Of a stretch of 64,000 nt of DNA, positions 7,852-15,873 are shown piece after piece. The notes under the pieces are model-generated. The model was not told where the DNA came from. It saw only the letters and a list, made by a program, of their open reading frames with translations, and made no database searches. The stretch comes from Leptospiraceae bacterium (lineage in GTDB: Bacteria; Spirochaetota; Leptospiria; Leptospirales; Leptospiraceae). The stretch lies in assembly GCA_015075105.1 (NCBI GenBank), contig JABTUZ010000001.1:1003001-1067000 (forward strand), written 5' to 3'. Positions within the stretch are counted from its first letter, which is position 1. Each line of letters opens with the position of its first letter. The position numbers were made by a program, and so were the translations under genes.

Positions 7852-9675
7852 ATGGAATGGACTCATTCTCAAGTAATTCAGGAATTCTTGAAAGGTCGCA
7901 AAGGACAGCAAATGTCCGGAGCGAAGTATTACAAACGCGAGTGGGCAAATGACAGGTGGAAGTATTTTTATAGTCAGGCTTCGCATGACAAATATGTAGA
8001 GCGTGGAAAAAATGAATCAAACAATAAGCAAAATAACCTTTCCGAAAAAATAAAAAATATCCCTGCAAATCAAATTAAGACAATAGAGCAATATACTGAT
8101 AAAAAGCATTTTAACGAAAAAGTAATCTCAGGAATAAAGCAATCTATTTTGGCGAAAGGGTACGATGTTTCAGAGCCTCTAAAGGTCGATAAAGATGAGA
8201 GTGGAGAATATCGTGTAGTTGACGGACACCATAGATTTGAAGCGGTAAAACAACTTATTCAAGAAGGGCACCTTTCTGAAAATACTCCTATCCCGGTTGT
8301 CGAAGAAAAATACGACTCGGAGGCAGATCGTTTATTGGCTCAGGTTTCGTCGAATAAGAATCGACGTGAGGTCGAGCGTCTCGATGACGCTAAGGCATAT
8401 TCCCAGCTTATCGACCAGGGAAAAACAGTCCAGGAAATATCAGAAAGAACCGGAGAATCCCAGGAATATGTAAAAGGGACGATTGCTTTAAACAACCTTA
8501 TCCCTGAATTGAAAGAATTACTCAGGTCAGACGCAAAATATAACATTCGGAAAAAGGACGAAACAAATGACGGGTCAAAGGAGAAAAGAGATTCTTTGTC
8601 AGAGTCATTGGCAATTGTAATTGCAAAGAATGGATTGAACGAAGATGGGTCTCCAAACGGCACAATTCAGAGAAAAGCTTTTCAATGGTACAACCAGAAT
8701 AAATCAAAAGGTATCACTCCATCACAAGTACGTCTGTATATTTCTACCTTGAAATCACAAACTTTTTCTTTTGGCAATGTGGACTCGTCAGGTAGATCGG
8801 AAATTGAAAGAGAGGCAATGAAATTTTCCGGAGGCGAAGATGTAGCCAAAGCGACAACGGCAGGATTCGAAAACCTGTTAAAGAAAATTCAAAATCCAAT
8901 CCAGAAATTTCTGGGCGACACGATAACAAACCTTGACGAGAAAAAAACAAAAGAACTCGCGGCTTCGATTATCGCAACTAAGGGCGAGTCTGCATTAGAA
9001 ACAGAGCTTGAAAAACTTTCAGCAGTTCTAAATTCAATCTCACTTTTCAGGGATTCTTTAAAAAGAAAGTTTCAGGAAATTCAGGCAGACTCAATGACAC
9101 CGGAATTATTGTTTAAGTCCCGGCACGCAATTGTCATTATTCGTGAGTTTCTGAAAGCAAGATATGGAGAAGAAAAACCAGGTCATAAATATTTATATCG
9201 TAAATGGATAAATGGCAAATGGGAAAGATTTTATAAAAGATTTTCTTTTAAACAGTTTATAAAGGATGCTTTATCTTCAAAAACCGGATTTGGAAGATTT
9301 ATTTTTAAAGGTATATCACAAAAAGAATCTAAAATTTTATTCAGAATAGGAATCCCATACGACAAAATTGAATTATTTAGGCATTCAATAGATCATGACA
9401 CAATTAGAAAGATTGTAAACGATCACGGTCGAGCAAAGACAGAAATTCCAAGAGGGAATGTCCCAGTTACATTAGATGATATTAAAAAAATTCCTGAAAT
9501 CATTGCACATCCTGATACAATAACTTTAGATGAATCTGATAAAAAAACAGGTTTACCTGCACTTATTTATACAAAGAAAATCAACAATCAATATATTATT
9601 GTGGAGAAAGTTTTGACAGGGAAAAATCTTCTGTCAGTAAAAACAATGTATAAGACCAGGGGGCGAATACGATGA
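7852..9675 (+). CDS. polyvalent protein: ParB-like domain and C-terminal PBECR-like nuclease
   Basis: This is a 607-aa phage protein. Residues about 60-160 form a ParB/sulfiredoxin-type N domain with the signature VVDGHHRFEAVKQL. A ParB-like HTH follows (KTVQEISERTGESQEYVKG, about 180-205), then a helical region. Residues about 505-600 resemble the phage PBECR (Barnase/EndoU/ColicinE5/RelE-like) nuclease domain: IPEIIAHPDTITLD, YIIVEKVLTGKNLLSVKTMY. A duplicated motif, GAKYYKREWANDRWKYFY near 25-40 and GHKYLYRKWINGKWERFYK near 443-462, frames the ParB part. The gene has no good ribosome site. Like its neighbour it may be delivered with the virion (inference). Confidence 0.8.
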   Translation: MEWTHSQVIQEFLKGRKGQQMSGAKYYKREWANDRWKYFYSQASHDKYVERGKNESNNKQNNLSEKIKNIPANQIKTIEQYTDKKHFNEKVISGIKQSILAKGYDVSEPLKVDKDESGEYRVVDGHHRFEAVKQLIQEGHLSENTPIPVVEEKYDSEADRLLAQVSSNKNRREVERLDDAKAYSQLIDQGKTVQEISERTGESQEYVKGTIALNNLIPELKELLRSDAKYNIRKKDETNDGSKEKRDSLSESLAIVIAKNGLNEDGSPNGTIQRKAFQWYNQNKSKGITPSQVRLYISTLKSQTFSFGNVDSSGRSEIEREAMKFSGGEDVAKATTAGFENLLKKIQNPIQKFLGDTITNLDEKKTKELAASIIATKGESALETELEKLSAVLNSISLFRDSLKRKFQEIQADSMTPELLFKSRHAIVIIREFLKARYGEEKPGHKYLYRKWINGKWERFYKRFSFKQFIKDALSSKTGFGRFIFKGISQKESKILFRIGIPYDKIELFRHSIDHDTIRKIVNDHGRAKTEIPRGNVPVTLDDIKKIPEIIAHPDTITLDESDKKTGLPALIYTKKINNQYIIVEKVLTGKNLLSVKTMYKTRGRIR

Positions 9676-9738
9676 TGTTCTTTAGAACAGCCCCGCTCAG
9701 TCGTCCAAGACGTTCCCCCCAGCTAACAGGAAAGTAAT

Positions 9739-9852
9739 ATGAATCCAGAATATGTCAATCAATATTTTTATGTAGAAGAACTTAGAAAAATAATAATTTT
9801 ATTCCAAAAACATTATACAAAAGAAAAGGTAAGGATAGTGACGTTCAGATGA
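9739..9852 (+). CDS. microprotein, 37 aa
   Basis: This short frame starts MNPEYVNQYF, with GGAAAG seven bases before the ATG. It ends in ATGA, overlapping the next small frame, which in turn overlaps the neck gene by ATGA. That chain of couplings supports translation. The product is basic, with a hydrophobic KIIILF centre. Its first part shares an 18-base exact DNA repeat with the end of the next frame. Function is unknown. Confidence 0.4.
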   Translation: MNPEYVNQYFYVEELRKIIILFQKHYTKEKVRIVTFR

Positions 9853-10052
9853 TAAACCACCCCCCGAACTATACGTCCAATAACGCTCCACTATCTCACC
9901 CTAACGAAGGAGAAAGCGTAACGATGGGAAGTTGCATTCCCCCCGAAACTATACGTCCGAAACCGTTTCGATCTCCCTCTTATTTAGATTATCGCGTAAA
10001 ACTAAATTATGTCAATCAATATTTTAGTTTCATACTTGAAAATAAACTATGA
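9849..10052 (+). CDS. small phage protein, 67 aa
   Basis: The start ATG overlaps the previous stop (ATGATAA) and the stop overlaps the next start (ATGA). The protein is Pro/Ser/Asn-rich and not hydrophobic. It ends NYVNQYFSFILENKL, echoing the beginning of the upstream microprotein. The DNA contains two copies of CCCCCCGAACTATACGTCC-like sequence (9860-9878 and 9939-9958). No family is recognised. It could be a relic of a local duplication rather than a functional protein. Confidence 0.35.
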   Translation: MINHPPNYTSNNAPLSHPNEGESVTMGSCIPPETIRPKPFRSPSYLDYRVKLNYVNQYFSFILENKL

Positions 10053-10843
10053 ACATTGCAGATATTTTACCAAGAATCCAGTCGAATCCGAATGATTTCC
10101 GCAGATTTTGGACACTGTTTTTATCTGAAGCTATAAAAATTAAGAATCAGTGGGAATTCTTGGCAGGGAAACGAGCTGGTGTCAGGGTCAAAGATGGCGG
10201 TCTTGGGTGGTGGGGTAAGCAGTACCTCGTCAATGGTCAGATTGTAGTAAAAAGAGACAAGTTTGGATTCAGGATTTATTATGAGTCCACATCGAATAGA
10301 GACTATGAAAAGGTCATCGAAGATGGACGACCTGCGTATGACATGGTAGCCAATTTAATGCGGTCGAGGAAAGTGAGGATTAGTGCAAGGGGGAAAAAGT
10401 ATATAATCGTTCCGCTTTCTGCAAGAGAAAATAGTTCCGGCGGTATGTCAGCCCCGCAAGAAGTAGAAAGAAAGGTTCTCTCAATAATTGGAACTTACAG
10501 GGAAGAAAAAGAAGACGGTACGTTTGTTAAAAGAAATAAATACGCAACTTCAACCGTAAAGGTGAGGGATAAATATACCGGAGGAAAAAACACGGTTATT
10601 TTCCGTCAAAGTCACGAACGTGGCGGTTCGAGTTCCCAAACAAAAACACTCATCACAGTTACATCGGACTCCAACTGGAATCATTACCCTGCGGTCAAGC
10701 CTCAGAAATTTGTGGAGAAACTTCAACGGGTTGCTGACGCAGTAATGAATGACAGAAATGTAATGAAAAATCTAACTGAGGCATTATACGCGGATATTAT
10801 GGATTATGTGAATAAAAGAAAAGGGAAAAGAAAAAATGGCTGA
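10049..10843 (+). CDS. putative neck/tail-completion protein
   Basis: This 264-aa soluble protein is rich in Lys and Arg and has no signal peptide or membrane segment. It contains GGLGWWGKQYLVNGQ and a central RGKKYIIVPL stretch. It stands between the head block and the sheath/tube block, where contractile phages encode head-completion and tail-completion (Mu gpG or HK97 gp10 type) proteins. The assignment rests on position and size only. It overlaps the next gene by 8 bases (ATGGCTGA), so both are probably made in fixed ratio. Confidence 0.5.
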   Translation: MNIADILPRIQSNPNDFRRFWTLFLSEAIKIKNQWEFLAGKRAGVRVKDGGLGWWGKQYLVNGQIVVKRDKFGFRIYYESTSNRDYEKVIEDGRPAYDMVANLMRSRKVRISARGKKYIIVPLSARENSSGGMSAPQEVERKVLSIIGTYREEKEDGTFVKRNKYATSTVKVRDKYTGGKNTVIFRQSHERGGSSSQTKTLITVTSDSNWNHYPAVKPQKFVEKLQRVADAVMNDRNVMKNLTEALYADIMDYVNKRKGKRKNG

Positions 10844-11651
10844 TTCAAATTTAGATTATAAAAACGGAATAATTCTATCCATGTGGCAATGCGATCCTGA
10901 ATTTCGGATTATTGACGCTCTCAATCAATTTATCCCGATGACCGGACTTGAAGAACGTAAAATCAAGACAAAAAATCTTGTAACTTATGGGCATCCACTT
11001 TATACTTTCGCTCACAGTAACGATTCAAAAACAGATCCCGGAGAAGTCAGCATTGAAAGTGATAATTTTTTTCCGAAGATCGGAGTTGAATGGGAAAGCG
11101 ACGAACAGGCAGACGACATCGGAGGAAATACTAACTACTTTGGATTTGATTCCAGGATTAAGAGCAAAATTCAATATTACATGGAAAGGGAAAACAAAAG
11201 AGACTCCGAATACGAGAATATTTCCTACAATATTTTCAAAAAAGCCTTAGAATCAAAAGAATTTAAACAGGTTGAATCGTTCACTGGTCATATTCTATCG
11301 AATGTAATGATTTCTGGCTGGGCTGGTCCAAGTGGTACTTCCGGCAGAAAAACAGCACAGGAATTGTACAAAGCGGTCGATGCAGTATTTCCCTATATCA
11401 AAACAGATTTGCATAGAAGATTTAAGGTCACTGTTGGCATGGTTGGAACTCCACAGTTAAATATCGAAGCTCCTCAGATTGGAAGAGGGGCTTTCGGTTT
11501 TGAAATCAAACTGCAAGTCCGCCAAATCAGGCGATTATTTAAGCTCTCTGAAGAGTTATTGATCCGGAAAGCAGACGTGTCTCTTTCGGACAGGTCAAAG
11601 TCAAATCTTTCAGGGCTGAAGGGTTTTTCAGTGAATTCAGATAAGATTTGA
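10836..11651 (+). CDS. putative tail terminator/connector protein
   Basis: This 271-aa protein has a mixed alpha/beta composition without membrane segments (for example GFEIKLQVRQIRRLFKLSEELL near the C-terminus). It is coupled to the preceding neck-type gene by overlap and to the following zinc-ribbon gene by TTGA. Position before the sheath gene suggests a neck or tail-terminator role, but the family is not recognised. Confidence 0.5.
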   Translation: MADSNLDYKNGIILSMWQCDPEFRIIDALNQFIPMTGLEERKIKTKNLVTYGHPLYTFAHSNDSKTDPGEVSIESDNFFPKIGVEWESDEQADDIGGNTNYFGFDSRIKSKIQYYMERENKRDSEYENISYNIFKKALESKEFKQVESFTGHILSNVMISGWAGPSGTSGRKTAQELYKAVDAVFPYIKTDLHRRFKVTVGMVGTPQLNIEAPQIGRGAFGFEIKLQVRQIRRLFKLSEELLIRKADVSLSDRSKSNLSGLKGFSVNSDKI

Positions 11652-11842
11652 ATATTTTAAGTTCATCTAATAAAGCAAAGTGCTGGAATTGCGAGATTGT
11701 CGGGGAATATGAAGATGGTGAGTTTGAAATATTAGAACCATTTATGAAATCGAAAAAAGAAAGTAATTTACAAATATTTTCCGTCACTTGCAAGAAATGT
11801 GGATCGGAAATAATTATAGAGAGGGTCAATGAAGAAAAATAA
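11648..11842 (+). CDS. small zinc-ribbon protein
   Basis: This 64-aa protein starts with TTG inside the previous stop (TTGA). Two Cys pairs, CWNC near residue 11 and CKKC near residue 52, are about 38 residues apart and could bind one zinc ion. The intervening part is acidic. It may be a nucleic-acid-binding or structural zinc protein. Phages such as Mu carry a small zinc regulator (Com), but no specific similarity is claimed. It overlaps the next start by 14 bases. Confidence 0.55.
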   Translation: MNILSSSNKAKCWNCEIVGEYEDGEFEILEPFMKSKKESNLQIFSVTCKKCGSEIIIERVNEEK

Positions 11843-12257
11843 AGAAAAAATCTACGAATCTACTCCGCCAACACCCGAAATGAAATTTTATTGCGATTGG
11901 GCTTTACAGTTTCCGAAAGAAAGTCTTCAAATTCTGAATGATAGTCTCGGAAAACTGCTTACATTTTCAATTGCCATGTTTTCAATCCTTATTGCGATAA
12001 ACGATAAGCTTGAAGGATTCCCAGCCACACTCTATGTTGCAACTCTTATCAGTTTATTTGCGACAATGGTGCTTTCTTTTATTTCAATAATCCCAATTGA
12101 GAGAAAAGTCAGTAAACACATGCCATTTGAGATTAAGAAATCAATCGAAGAATTGTATAAGAGTAAAAAGCGTTACCTTTTCAGTATCTTCATCCTTATG
12201 AGCCTTAGCATTGTGATGATTTTAGCAGGAGTGATAAAGAAATTTCAATTATTTTAG
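11829..12257 (+). CDS. small membrane protein, three predicted TM helices
   Basis: This 142-aa protein has a soluble N-terminus of about 40 residues. Hydrophobic segments follow at about 45-63 (LLTFSIAMFSILIAI), 68-92 (TLYVATLISLFATMVLSFI) and 118-138 (LFSIFILMSLSIVMILAGVI). The start overlaps the zinc-ribbon gene. It is not a recognised holin, and its place in the neck region is odd for a lysis protein. A moron or superinfection-exclusion membrane protein is possible (inference). Confidence 0.55.
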   Translation: MKKNKEKIYESTPPTPEMKFYCDWALQFPKESLQILNDSLGKLLTFSIAMFSILIAINDKLEGFPATLYVATLISLFATMVLSFISIIPIERKVSKHMPFEIKKSIEELYKSKKRYLFSIFILMSLSIVMILAGVIKKFQLF

Positions 12258-12262
12258 GCAAA

Positions 12263-12502
12263 TTACTTTTCTTCAAATTCTATTTCGATTTCAAGCTGGT
12301 TGCTTTCCTGGAGGGCTTTGATTTCATGTAGGAGTCGGTGAGTATGACCGATAAATTCCGGTGGCGGATACGGTGGATCATATAAATCCCGCACTTCCAA
12401 CCGTTTATCCAAATTCAATTCTAATATTTTGCCGTCTTGTTTTAGAGTATAGCGAAGTTTCTTGATTTCTTTCAAATTGTATCTATTGAGTTTCATATTC
12501 AT
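12263..12502 (-). CDS. small acidic protein, paralogue of the gene at 24.7 kb
   Basis: This 79-aa protein is encoded against the surrounding late genes. Its N-terminus MNMKLNRYNLKEIKKLRY and its acidic C-terminus IEIEFEEK align with the protein at 24666-24920 (MNMRINRYTLNQIEKLRY and IKIEIDFNE). Several in-frame ATGs crowd the start, and GGAGAC lies just upstream. About 50 bases upstream it shares a 22-base identical operator-like sequence with its paralogue. This is probably a prophage-expressed accessory (moron) gene of unknown function. Confidence 0.65.
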   Translation of the reverse strand: MNMKLNRYNLKEIKKLRYTLKQDGKILELNLDKRLEVRDLYDPPYPPPEFIGHTHRLLHEIKALQESNQLEIEIEFEEK

Positions 12503-12550
12503 AGCATCGGTCTCCTGATAGGTTTCAGAGATAGGTTATTTTTTTAATAT

Positions 12551-12572
12551 AAAAAGTACAAATACTATTTCC
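12551..12572. promoter_or_regulatory. operator/promoter candidate, copy 1
   Basis: A 22-base sequence identical to 24964-24985 contains the dyad AGTA-CAAA-TACT. It lies 49 bases upstream of the minus-strand small gene. The same distance and the same following gene family at both sites suggest a shared regulator binding site or promoter. It also sits upstream of the divergent tail gene at 12689. Confidence 0.55.
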
Positions 12573-12655
12573 ATCATAATTCAATGATAGTTGGTTAAAG
12601 GTTTTTCTGTAAATATGATAAAAAATTTTATTGCTTTTTTTAGGGCTTATGTTTT

Positions 12656-12682
12656 CCGTCCAAACCTATCGAAATCGGACGG
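12656..12682 (+). promoter_or_regulatory. hairpin next to ribosome site
   Basis: CCGTCC (12656-12661) and GGACGG (12677-12682) form a perfect 6-bp stem with a 15-base loop, 6 bases before the ATG at 12689. The downstream arm occupies the usual ribosome-binding position, so folding could limit translation of the following gene. Confidence 0.4.
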
Positions 12683-12688
12683 TGAAAA

Positions 12689-12946
12689 ATGGCATTCGGT
12701 GACAAAAAGAATTCACAAACAGAAAACATTCAAGACGAGCCTTTAATTCCAAAAGAACAAACTCCACAAACTGATAAAGTCCCTTTGATGGAAAAATTCA
12801 TCGCAACGAAGCTTGAACTCGAACGATATTCCATGACTCAGGCGTTTAAAAATTTCTGCGTAAAAAATACATCGCGGTTAGGACTCAAAAACGAAGACGA
12901 TTTCGAAAAAGCATTTCAGGAATTTTACGGAGTCAAGGAGAAATAA
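12689..12946 (+). CDS. small phage protein upstream of tail sheath
   Basis: This 85-aa protein is hydrophilic. A disordered Gln/Pro-rich first 35 residues precede a helical half with SMTQAFKNFCVKNTSRLGLK. It immediately precedes the sheath gene, with its TAA abutting the sheath ATG (TAAATG), and is therefore co-translated. No family is recognised. A tail-assembly accessory role is suggested by position. Confidence 0.6.
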   Translation: MAFGDKKNSQTENIQDEPLIPKEQTPQTDKVPLMEKFIATKLELERYSMTQAFKNFCVKNTSRLGLKNEDDFEKAFQEFYGVKEK

Positions 12947-14731
12947 ATGGGCGTAACAGGAAAATCTTTTGAAGGTAGTTCGTATGTTAGTCCTGGAGCG
13001 AGAGGAAAATTCAAAGCTCCAAATGTAAGTCAAGGGGTCTCCATTGACGAATTCACACTTGTAATTATCGGGAAAGCTACAAATGGCGTATATTGCAATG
13101 ACTCAAATCTTACCGATGACGAAAGATATATGGTTTTTGCGAACTTTGATGACGCTAAAAAAGTTCTCGGAGGAGGAGAGCTACTTGAAGCAGTTTATTT
13201 AGCCGACTCTCCTTCAGGAGAGGACGATTTTGCAGGCGGTCCGCAACTATTCAAAATTCTGAATGTTTGTCCAAATACAAAAGCATTTTTTGATTTCCCT
13301 TCTTTAGAAACTGGAGAAACGCATAAGATTTCATACCCGATCCCTGGCCCGAATGGAAAGAAAGTCCGGATAAAAAAGAATGCTTCCGCAAAGACAATCG
13401 AAATCGGAAATGCCGATGGGTCTCAAACCTCTCCAAAACTCGAAAGAAAGATTCTCGATGTTACTTACACTGGTGACGGACAGTTTGCAAAAATCACAAT
13501 CGACGCAACAAAAATCAACATAACACTTTCCGGAACGGTTCCTACTGACGGGACTACCAACATTGACGTGTTGTTTGCCGACTACCCTTCAGTTGGCGAA
13601 GCGGTTGATTTTATCAATTCAAAACTTGGCTATGTTGCAAACCTGATAGACGCTCCGGAATTTTTATGTGCGAATCTCGACCATATCAAGGCTGTGGACA
13701 ATATTTCAGTGAAAACAACTGCCGCAACTTTGTATGCGAATCTTTACGAAGAAGAAATCTTCTTAAAAAATTCCGGGCTTGCAGAAATTACAGTCGGGGC
13801 AACGAGAAAGGCGCTTGCAGGCACAACAAACACAATCTTCTTAACGTCAGGCGGAGCAACTGGAACTCCAAGCGGTACGGATGTAAAGGACGCGATCACT
13901 TTCAGCAAAAAAGTTTCCGGTCTTTACAGAAACCTTCTTACATCAACTCTTTCCGACAAGATTTCATGGAAAACGGCAGGGTATGACAACATTTCACCAG
14001 ACGGACAAATGGAAACCATTTCCGGCTGTGGAGGCGATCTTGTCCAAACGGTTGACGAAAGACGTGCCGAGGCAAGAACTCTGGGCGTTTACTGGATGAC
14101 TTACGGAGTAGAAAAATTTGAATTTTTCGGTCTCGATGGAAATAAAAAAACCTATCCGGGATTCATGCTGTCTGTAATCGACAACGCAATTTCAGCCTCA
14201 AACTCCCCAAGGCATTCACCGACTTGGAAGCAGTTAAACATTCTGCGGTCTATGGAAAACCTTCACGGTCTTGTAGGAGACCAGTGTATCCGAGATGGTG
14301 GGTTGGTACTCAGGCAAAATCCAAGTAATCGCGCGTGGGTAATCGAGAGATCGGTTACAACCGAACTCAAAGACAACATCGTTCTGAATGAAAAACAATC
14401 CGTCGGTACTGCGCTTACAATGGTGAGACGTTTACGGGAAGGTTTTAATAGCAGGTTCATCGGACGCGCTCCGGTTGACGATCAGGCTCTTGTCCAGGGC
14501 GTGAAAGTATCAGATGTTATCGGGTATGTAGAACGCTCACTCCAAACGTTCGTAGAAGAAGGGTTTATGATGGGTTCTGCCGAGCTTGGAATCAAGGCGT
14601 TCAAGGAAGAAATCGGAATTCAGATAGACGGCGATACGTGGTCGTTCACAGACCTGCAAGGTAACGTGGTTCTACCGATCAATTTCATCTTTTATATTTT
14701 GAGCCTGAAACCGTTACAGGGTAAGGCGTAA
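12947..14731 (+). CDS. contractile tail sheath protein
   Basis: This 594-aa protein is the contractile sheath that surrounds the tail tube. The N-terminus reads SYVSPGARGKFKAPNVSQGV, followed by a DEFTLVIIGKATNG strand typical of sheath proteins. The C-terminal third carries the family pattern: RAWVIERSVTTELKDN, the GTALTMVRRLREGFNSRFIG region, then an acidic helix and a terminal beta arm. AAGGAG precedes the ATG. The tube gene follows 10 bases downstream, the standard sheath-tube order of myoviruses. Confidence 0.85.
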   Translation: MGVTGKSFEGSSYVSPGARGKFKAPNVSQGVSIDEFTLVIIGKATNGVYCNDSNLTDDERYMVFANFDDAKKVLGGGELLEAVYLADSPSGEDDFAGGPQLFKILNVCPNTKAFFDFPSLETGETHKISYPIPGPNGKKVRIKKNASAKTIEIGNADGSQTSPKLERKILDVTYTGDGQFAKITIDATKINITLSGTVPTDGTTNIDVLFADYPSVGEAVDFINSKLGYVANLIDAPEFLCANLDHIKAVDNISVKTTAATLYANLYEEEIFLKNSGLAEITVGATRKALAGTTNTIFLTSGGATGTPSGTDVKDAITFSKKVSGLYRNLLTSTLSDKISWKTAGYDNISPDGQMETISGCGGDLVQTVDERRAEARTLGVYWMTYGVEKFEFFGLDGNKKTYPGFMLSVIDNAISASNSPRHSPTWKQLNILRSMENLHGLVGDQCIRDGGLVLRQNPSNRAWVIERSVTTELKDNIVLNEKQSVGTALTMVRRLREGFNSRFIGRAPVDDQALVQGVKVSDVIGYVERSLQTFVEEGFMMGSAELGIKAFKEEIGIQIDGDTWSFTDLQGNVVLPINFIFYILSLKPLQGKA

Positions 14732-14741
14732 GGAGACTTAA

Positions 14742-15185
14742 ATGGAAGATATTTCAATTGGGCAAATCCCTGATACTTCGATTCTTGTAGGATCAAATGC
14801 AGTAGTTTATATTGACGACAAAGCAGTTGCGTATATGGACGATGTTGACATCGACGAGAACTACAACCAAACAGATATACGAGCAATCGGAGACTTTAAT
14901 CCGAAAGACGTGAAAGCTCTGTTTTTTGAAGGTTCATTTTCTTGCAAGTTGTGGATCATCACTGATTCAAAAGATCCCGGAAAAGTAAAACTACCAGACA
15001 TGCAAAATATACTTACAACAAAAGGACATCTTGTAGAGTTCAGAGAAAAATCTACCGGCAAAAGAATCATGAGAGTAATTGCAAAACTGAACACACAGAA
15101 AACCAATATATCTTCTACTCAGCCATCAAGCAGGAACTGCTCTTTCAAGATCGTTCGTGTCCAACACATGGAGGCGTTTAATTAG
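14742..15185 (+). CDS. tail tube protein
   Basis: This 147-aa protein forms the inner tube of the contractile tail, inferred from its place directly after the sheath and from a beta-rich sequence of tube type (NAVVYIDDKAVAYMDDVDID, then KDVKALFFEGSFSCKLW). The size matches common tube subunits. An AAGGAG site precedes the ATG. The tail-assembly chaperone gene starts 2 bases after its stop. Confidence 0.78.
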   Translation: MEDISIGQIPDTSILVGSNAVVYIDDKAVAYMDDVDIDENYNQTDIRAIGDFNPKDVKALFFEGSFSCKLWIITDSKDPGKVKLPDMQNILTTKGHLVEFREKSTGKRIMRVIAKLNTQKTNISSTQPSSRNCSFKIVRVQHMEAFN

Positions 15186-15187
15186 AA

Positions 15188-15616
15188 ATGTCTTTATTCC
15201 CTGGGTTAGAAAGAGCATTCACAATCGTAGTTGACGGTCTTAGATTTTCAGGAGAATTTCCAAGACCGTCAGATAAAATGAATATTTCAGTAAATATTTC
15301 GCGGAGGCTTGAAGGTCTTCCGGTAGCGTCTATTCAGGGTTCAATGTATGGTTACGCAAATTTAGTAGAAACGCTAAATTATGTAATGACTGAAAGACCT
15401 GAACAATTTAGAGGCGTGAACTTTTGGAATATTGAAGATGAAGAGTTTGTGGCGAGAATATATTTTGAGTTTGAGAAAAAATATGCGACTTACAAAGAGT
15501 CGCTAAAAAAAAATAACGACCGAGGAAGAGATAGACAAGCTCCTCCAGAGTCCAAGCCTTCTAATGAACCTGTACCTCATGCGAGAGTACAGGATATTGC
15601 CGAAAGGATACAATGA
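15188..15616 (+). CDS. tail assembly chaperone, short (unshifted) form
   Basis: This 142-aa protein lies between tube and tape measure, the conserved place of the tail-assembly chaperone (lambda G and GT type). Residues 1-107 are well structured. After a Lys run (LKKNN) the in-frame tail becomes low-complexity and Pro/Arg-rich. An A9 run at 15505-15513 lies where the downstream frame opens, so a fraction of ribosomes should shift and make a longer product. The chaperone is thought to coat the tape measure during tail assembly. Confidence 0.75.
   Translation: MSLFPGLERAFTIVVDGLRFSGEFPRPSDKMNISVNISRRLEGLPVASIQGSMYGYANLVETLNYVMTERPEQFRGVNFWNIEDEEFVARIYFEFEKKYATYKESLKKNNDRGRDRQAPPESKPSNEPVPHARVQDIAERIQ
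15505..15513 (+). promoter_or_regulatory. A9 ribosomal frameshift site
   Basis: Nine consecutive A residues follow CT in the chaperone gene. In the downstream frame the last stop (TAA) is at 15504-15506, and the frame is then open to 15869. A +1 shift, or a -2 shift as reported for Mu, on the AAA codons gives an in-frame fusion of about 226-227 aa. The downstream frame has no ribosome site of its own. Confidence 0.75.
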
Positions 15617-15869
15617 CTTAGGTGACTTCGAGCCGGAGGAGAAATATGGAATTTTTCTGGCAGACTCTCTTTTTAAAGATTTTAAAGACATCAAAAGTTA
15701 CATCGAGCTTACGCACAAACTTGAAAAAGCCAAGAAAGCCGATCCTATGGAATTTATCGGGAAAGGCGATGCTGTCGGATTTGAGAATGTTCGCAAAAAA
15801 ATTGCTGATGCAAAAAAAGCTGATTATATCCAGCAACTTGAAAACCAAATAAAATCAGAGAGAGGGTAG
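15507..15869 (+). CDS. tail assembly chaperone, frameshift extension (T-like)
   Basis: This is the downstream reading frame joined to the chaperone by the shift on the A9 run. It encodes KITTEEEIDKLLQSPSLL, then MNLYLMREYRILPKG and about 85 further charged, helical residues up to KSERG. The ATG at 15564 has no ribosome site, and the residues before it read as normal protein, so independent initiation is unlikely. It lies directly before the tape measure gene, as in other phages with a G/GT pair. About 119 residues would be added to the short form. Confidence 0.72.
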   Translation, partial: KKITTEEEIDKLLQSPSLLMNLYLMREYRILPKGYNDLGDFEPEEKYGIFLADSLFKDFKDIKSYIELTHKLEKAKKADPMEFIGKGDAVGFENVRKKIADAKKADYIQQLENQIKSERG

Positions 15870-15873
15870 AAAT

